From: Trochalopteron elliotii
Taxonomy: Eukaryota > Chordata > Aves > Passeriformes > Leiothrichidae
Assembly: GCA_024734555.1 (NCBI GenBank)
Contig: JANPWX010020199.1
Coordinates: 2,857,150-2,921,149 of the forward strand
DNA: 64,000 bases
Reading direction: 5' to 3'
The notes under the pieces were generated by a model that worked only from the letters and a program-made list of their open reading frames with translations, did no database searches and was not told the DNA's origin. Made by a program: the position numbers and the translations under genes. Below are positions 59,986 to 64,000 of this stretch, piece by piece. How positions within the stretch are numbered: position 1 is the stretch's first letter; every line of letters starts with the position of its first letter.

Positions 59986-61654
59986 TTCCTCTGTTGTCCT
60001 TTTGGATCAAACCTATTATGTGGCTAAACATAATAACCTATGCATCATACATATGGCAGGAGGTTAAATTGTAAAAAGCAATACTTTACATTAGTTGAGT
60101 TTACAGCTTTCTTAGGACTCACTTTTAATTTATCCATTAAGCCTAGCTGAGTTCTTCAGATATCTTCCTCCAATAGAGAAACTGTCTCAAGAGTAAAAAA
60201 AAGAACAACTTTCCAAATTTTAGCTCTAACAAAATTGAATTTTATTCCTCTCATTGCACCTTCGGCTGGAGGAAGACATTCTTTCCTGCCATGCCCAATT
60301 AATGAAGTCATCAGAAATATATAGCCATTGATAGTTTTCTTCTAAAAGAAAGATAAATAAGCCACATACCTGAAGAAATGAACAATTTGTTCATCTGAAG
60401 CTGGGCCTTTTCTTTCTAATTTTTTTTTAAATCATGTATTTTTATATTACATCTGATGCAGAAAAATTACAGATTCCTTTAGAAGAAAGAAAAAAACCAT
60501 AATTCACTTCAGGCTCTGCCCAACATGATGGAAAGATAGTACATACGCTTTTTAAAATTTCTCTCTTTTTTATTTTTTTTTCTTGTGATTACTGCACTTC
60601 AAACTCACATATTACTTCTTTCTAGCTTGCAAAAACACTTCTTCAGGCCATATATCTCCAGCAGTTGACTTCTTACATAAATTCCCTGACATGTCCTATT
60701 TACTACAAATTCACAAAGCAAAATGCTGCTGAATTTCAAATGCAACCAGAAAAAACGGCAGAGTCTCTTCTAAGTCTCCAGAGGCAGGGAGATACCTCCT
60801 TCTCACTCACTCTAAATTTTAATAAAAGCCTTTTAAATCATCCACTAATATTAATAAATATGGATTAGCATTGAACATTTTTGAAAAGCACACACACATA
60901 CACAAACAGATGCACATTTTGATTTTTTGTTAGCCTGCCTTAACATCCCAAACCCTGAAAGCTTTATTCCCTGCCTGTGTGAGGGGTCTCTGGATCCGAG
61001 GGTCAAGAAGTTTTGAAGCATCCTGTGGCCACACTGATGGATCATTTGATGCCTGTAGATTTCACTGACCAGCATGGAAATTAACTGAGGCTTTTAGCAG
61101 AACAGGCATGCAAGGACAGGACTAACCTAGGGGACTTCCCAGGGTGAACTCACTTCTTTGGACACACAGGCACTTAGGCTAGCTGGGGTAGTGGATGCAG
61201 GTGCAGGGAGGCTACTGGACTTGTGCCAGATAGAGACGAAGAGCAGCACCCATTTTCCCCTTGAGTCTAGAGGTGTTTACCTAACAGGTAGTTTGCACAA
61301 GCTCACCTGAACTCCCTAGGTAAACTGTACTTTTCCCTCTCCTGTGTGTGTGAGAGCTTTATTGACCAGTGTATATTTTTTGGGCTTTCTGATCAGTCTT
61401 CTGCAGCCTGAAATGCATTGATGAACCTGTAATGCAATGGCAAACCTGTACTTTCAATGGTACCTCTATTTTCATGGGATCAACTGGTTACTCTTCTAGC
61501 CCACATGTGAAAAGTCGAGGGAAATGATGCTCACAGGCACTTTCTCCAGCACCAAAGGCAGGTAAGGTCTGACTAAGGGTCTATAGATTGTTTTCAGATG
61601 TTGTGGAATTTTAGTAACATTAAAATAGTTGGCTGAACACTTGCTGATATGAAC
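59986..61654. other. Intergenic sequence
   Basis: 1.7 kb; a CACACA-type stretch near 60888-60906 and T-rich runs. No gene or transposon recognised. Confidence 0.55.
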
Positions 61655-61741
61655 TGGAAAGCTCCTCCTCAGCTGGACTCGATGAGACCCACTCCTTGTG
61701 GGTCTCTTCCAACTCAGCATATTCTGTGATTCTCTGATTCT
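61655..61741 (+). mobile_element. CR1 LINE, minimal 3' end (plus)
   Basis: Ends with CAGCTGGACTCGATGAGACC, GGGTCTCTTCCAACTCAGC and ATTCTGTGATTCTCTGATTC, the CR1 3'UTR and terminal repeat. The 5' limit is uncertain; it may extend to about 61620. It contains a perfect 9-bp hairpin at 61684-61706. Confidence 0.85.
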
Positions 61742-62368
61742 TATTCATTCATGAGGACAGACTTAGTCTTTATTTTTCATATATAAATGCTGCACATCAT
61801 GTTGGTAATTAGAACAGCAAGGAAGCAGTAAATAAACAAAGCGCTGAAACAACTTTTTCCAGAAATATTGTTGTCGTTATTCCTTGTGTTTTGTATTTGC
61901 ATTGTTTTCTTTCCTTGAAATGTCTTAACAATATAAGCATTCATGGAAAGTATTTATATTTTGTTTTATGCACTTCCTCCTTTTGAGTGTTTCATTCTTG
62001 GCTGGGAGTTTCCCAGGGCTGGAATAGCAGCCTCCGTGTGGCACCAGCCAAAGTGTTTACACAAACAGAGCCCAGACACATCTCAGTCACTGCATCAGTC
62101 TTTTTGCTGCAGTTAATAAATTTTGACTCTAGTTCACATGTGCCTAAGGCTAAGACTGCCCTGTTCATTTCTCCAAAAGGTCAGTCTTAGTGATGTGGTC
62201 CACCTCAAGAATGACTCCTCAAGTGTGGGAGACTTGATCTGTTTAGCAGCCACAGATAATTAGATTCCTTTCCATTCTAGGTTTGGTTCTTGTGCTAACC
62301 AAGGTACTTAGCACTGTAAAATGATAAATCTTTTGCACTCAGCAACGGTAAGGTCACACCTTCATTCG
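61742..62368. other. Intergenic sequence
   Basis: 0.6 kb; no gene or repeat recognised. Confidence 0.5.
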
Positions 62369-62878
62369 TGGGCTCAGTTTTGTCCCCTCACTACGAGAGA
62401 GACATTGAGGAGCTGGATCAAACCCCAAGAAGGACAACAGAGATGGAGAAGACTGTGGAGGAAAGTCTGATGAGCAAAAGCTGAGGGAGCTGGGGTTGTT
62501 TAGCCTGGACAAAAGCTTAGGGGAGATCATCTTTCTTTCTTTCTACAATTACCTGAAAAGAGACTGTAACCAGGTGACAGCAGGTCTCTGCACCCAAGTA
62601 ACAAGGGATAGGACTAGAGGAAGTCCTCAACTGCTGCCAGGGGTCACTTGGATTAAACATTAGAAAAAATGTCATCATTGAAAGTGTCAAGCCCTAGAAT
62701 GGGCTGCCCAGAGTGGTGATGGACTCACTAGTCCGGTAGGCATTTTAAACACATGTGGCATCTGGGGTCATGGGTTAGTAGAGGACTTGGCAGTGTTGGA
62801 TTGGATTAAGGGTTGGATCAAATGATTTTAGAGGTCTTTGACCATCTAAATTACTCTATGCATCCATGATTCTATGAT
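62369..62878 (+). mobile_element. CR1 LINE, 3' end fragment (plus), about 510 bp
   Basis: The longest recognisable young-type CR1 here. Blocks in order: GGGCTCAGTTTTGTCCCCTC, ACATTGAGGAGCTGG, CTGAGGGAGCTGGGGTTGTT, TAGCCTGGACAAAAG, ACAATTACCTGAAAAG, CCAAGTAACAAGGGATAGGA, GAATGGGCTGCCCAGAG, GGACTTGGCAGTG and the terminal CATGATTCTATGAT. It covers the end of the reverse transcriptase region and the 3'UTR; too decayed to code. Confidence 0.93.
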
Positions 62879-64000
62879 TTGGAAATTGTTTTTATTTTTT
62901 GGTGTAACACACCAATATCAAGCTCCTGAACTATCACAGGGTCCACTTTAGGGCACCTAAAAGAAAAGAAGTGCCACCTAAGACATTCCAGGAGAGACAG
63001 AAGAAATCCAAAGTGTTTATGTTTTAAGGATCACATAAAAATTCATTATAAGTGCCTTGAAAATCTAAGCCCTTTCTAAATCCTTTCTAATCCAGCCAGG
63101 GCTACTGTTCCATAGAATGTGCCCTGTCCTTTGTGAGCATCCACAGCTACAGGAGTACAGAGCTGGTGATTTTCCACCACTATTACCAAAATGATAATAA
63201 AGCAGGGAAGAAGCACTGCCAGAAAGTTGCTAATCAAGAACAAAGAAAAGAGAAGAAAGCTCCAACCCATGTCTACAATGGCTTCAAGATGATGAGTTTG
63301 GGAATATTAATGAAAATAACACTTATTAATGGATAAAAACATGGGACTTCATGTTAGTCCTAATTTATGGCACTTGTAGCATTAGTGGAATAAAATTGAT
63401 TATTATTTTCATCAATTTATGTTGAAACATTTACAGAAACACTTGAAAAGGTCATTGTCCTTTACAGTCTTGAAGGCAGCAGTCACATTATCAGATTGTT
63501 CCACTTGGTATATTTTACTGAAATCAAGTGCATTTAAATATTTTCAAGATTATGAATGATTTACTAATTAATAGGCCTAGACAGCCTCTTGAGTTACAAT
63601 TTACAAATTGTTTTAGAATACTTAACCCTTCTCTGGCTTCTTGCTTTGTGTTTTACACAGTGTGGTAGAAAAAAAGTGAAGGTGCACAGTACAGTTATGA
63701 TTTTTGATTTATATCGTGAAAGGATAACAGCCTTCTTGGCAAGACTTTACTTTCTTAGTGGCTTACAAAAGGTTATTAGGCAATGACTAATATTATTATA
63801 GCTCTAATTCAACATGATTAAATAGTTGCATTTTAATTGGCAGTTACTGGTACAGTTTAGGAAACAAGAAATATCTTTATTACTAGAGTGATGGATGACT
63901 TGGAAAGCCTAATTGAGGCAGGTAGGAATTTTTCAATACATTTGTTTCACTGTGGGTGTAGTGGATGTTGGATAATTTCCTTCAAAGTGAAAATTCATTG
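62879..64000. other. Intergenic sequence to window end
   Basis: 1.1 kb AT-rich; small frames at 63133-63336 and 63589-63786 have no support. No repeat recognised. Confidence 0.5.

Overview
The window looks like a piece of a bird genome. The evidence is GT-AG introns with vertebrate coding sequence, several pieces of CR1 (the dominant avian LINE), two solo LTRs of one avian-type endogenous retrovirus family, short introns (0.4-2.5 kb) and an AT-rich, gene-poor flank. The one certain gene is ARRDC3 (arrestin domain-containing 3, an alpha-arrestin). It is Z-linked in birds, so Z is the likely chromosome, but that is inference from known synteny and not visible here.

Layout. Positions 1-1187 are the end of ARRDC3 intron 1. 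Seven coding exons (exons 2-8, 1188-8889, + strand) encode residues 94-414 of a protein whose total would be 414 aa. Both PPxY motifs and every splice site are intact. A 3'UTR of about 2.7 kb ends near 11575. From there to 64000 I see no convincing protein-coding or structured RNA gene. This agrees with the gene desert known between ARRDC3 and NR2F1 in vertebrates.

The desert divides into two parts. From 11.6 to about 38 kb there is unique sequence with microsatellites and one LTR (12486-13071, minus strand), and I recognise no CR1. From 38 to 64 kb there are six young-to-middle-aged CR1 3' ends, one degraded ancient CR1 (about 48260-49245), a second LTR of the same family in the opposite orientation (40786-41357) and three large microsatellite or low-complexity blocks.

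I found no clearly undescribed system. The best leads are: an intronic tandem duplication carrying two AATAAA signals just after exon 5, which could make a truncated ARRDC3; a 158-codon minus-strand frame abutting the ARRDC3 poly(A) site; a 165-codon minus-strand frame in AT-rich DNA at 58611-59108; a 102-codon frame with a signal-peptide-like start at 51669; a CpG/CRE-like cluster at 56363-56415; and several perfect inverted repeats. All are hypotheses that need alignment or RNA evidence.
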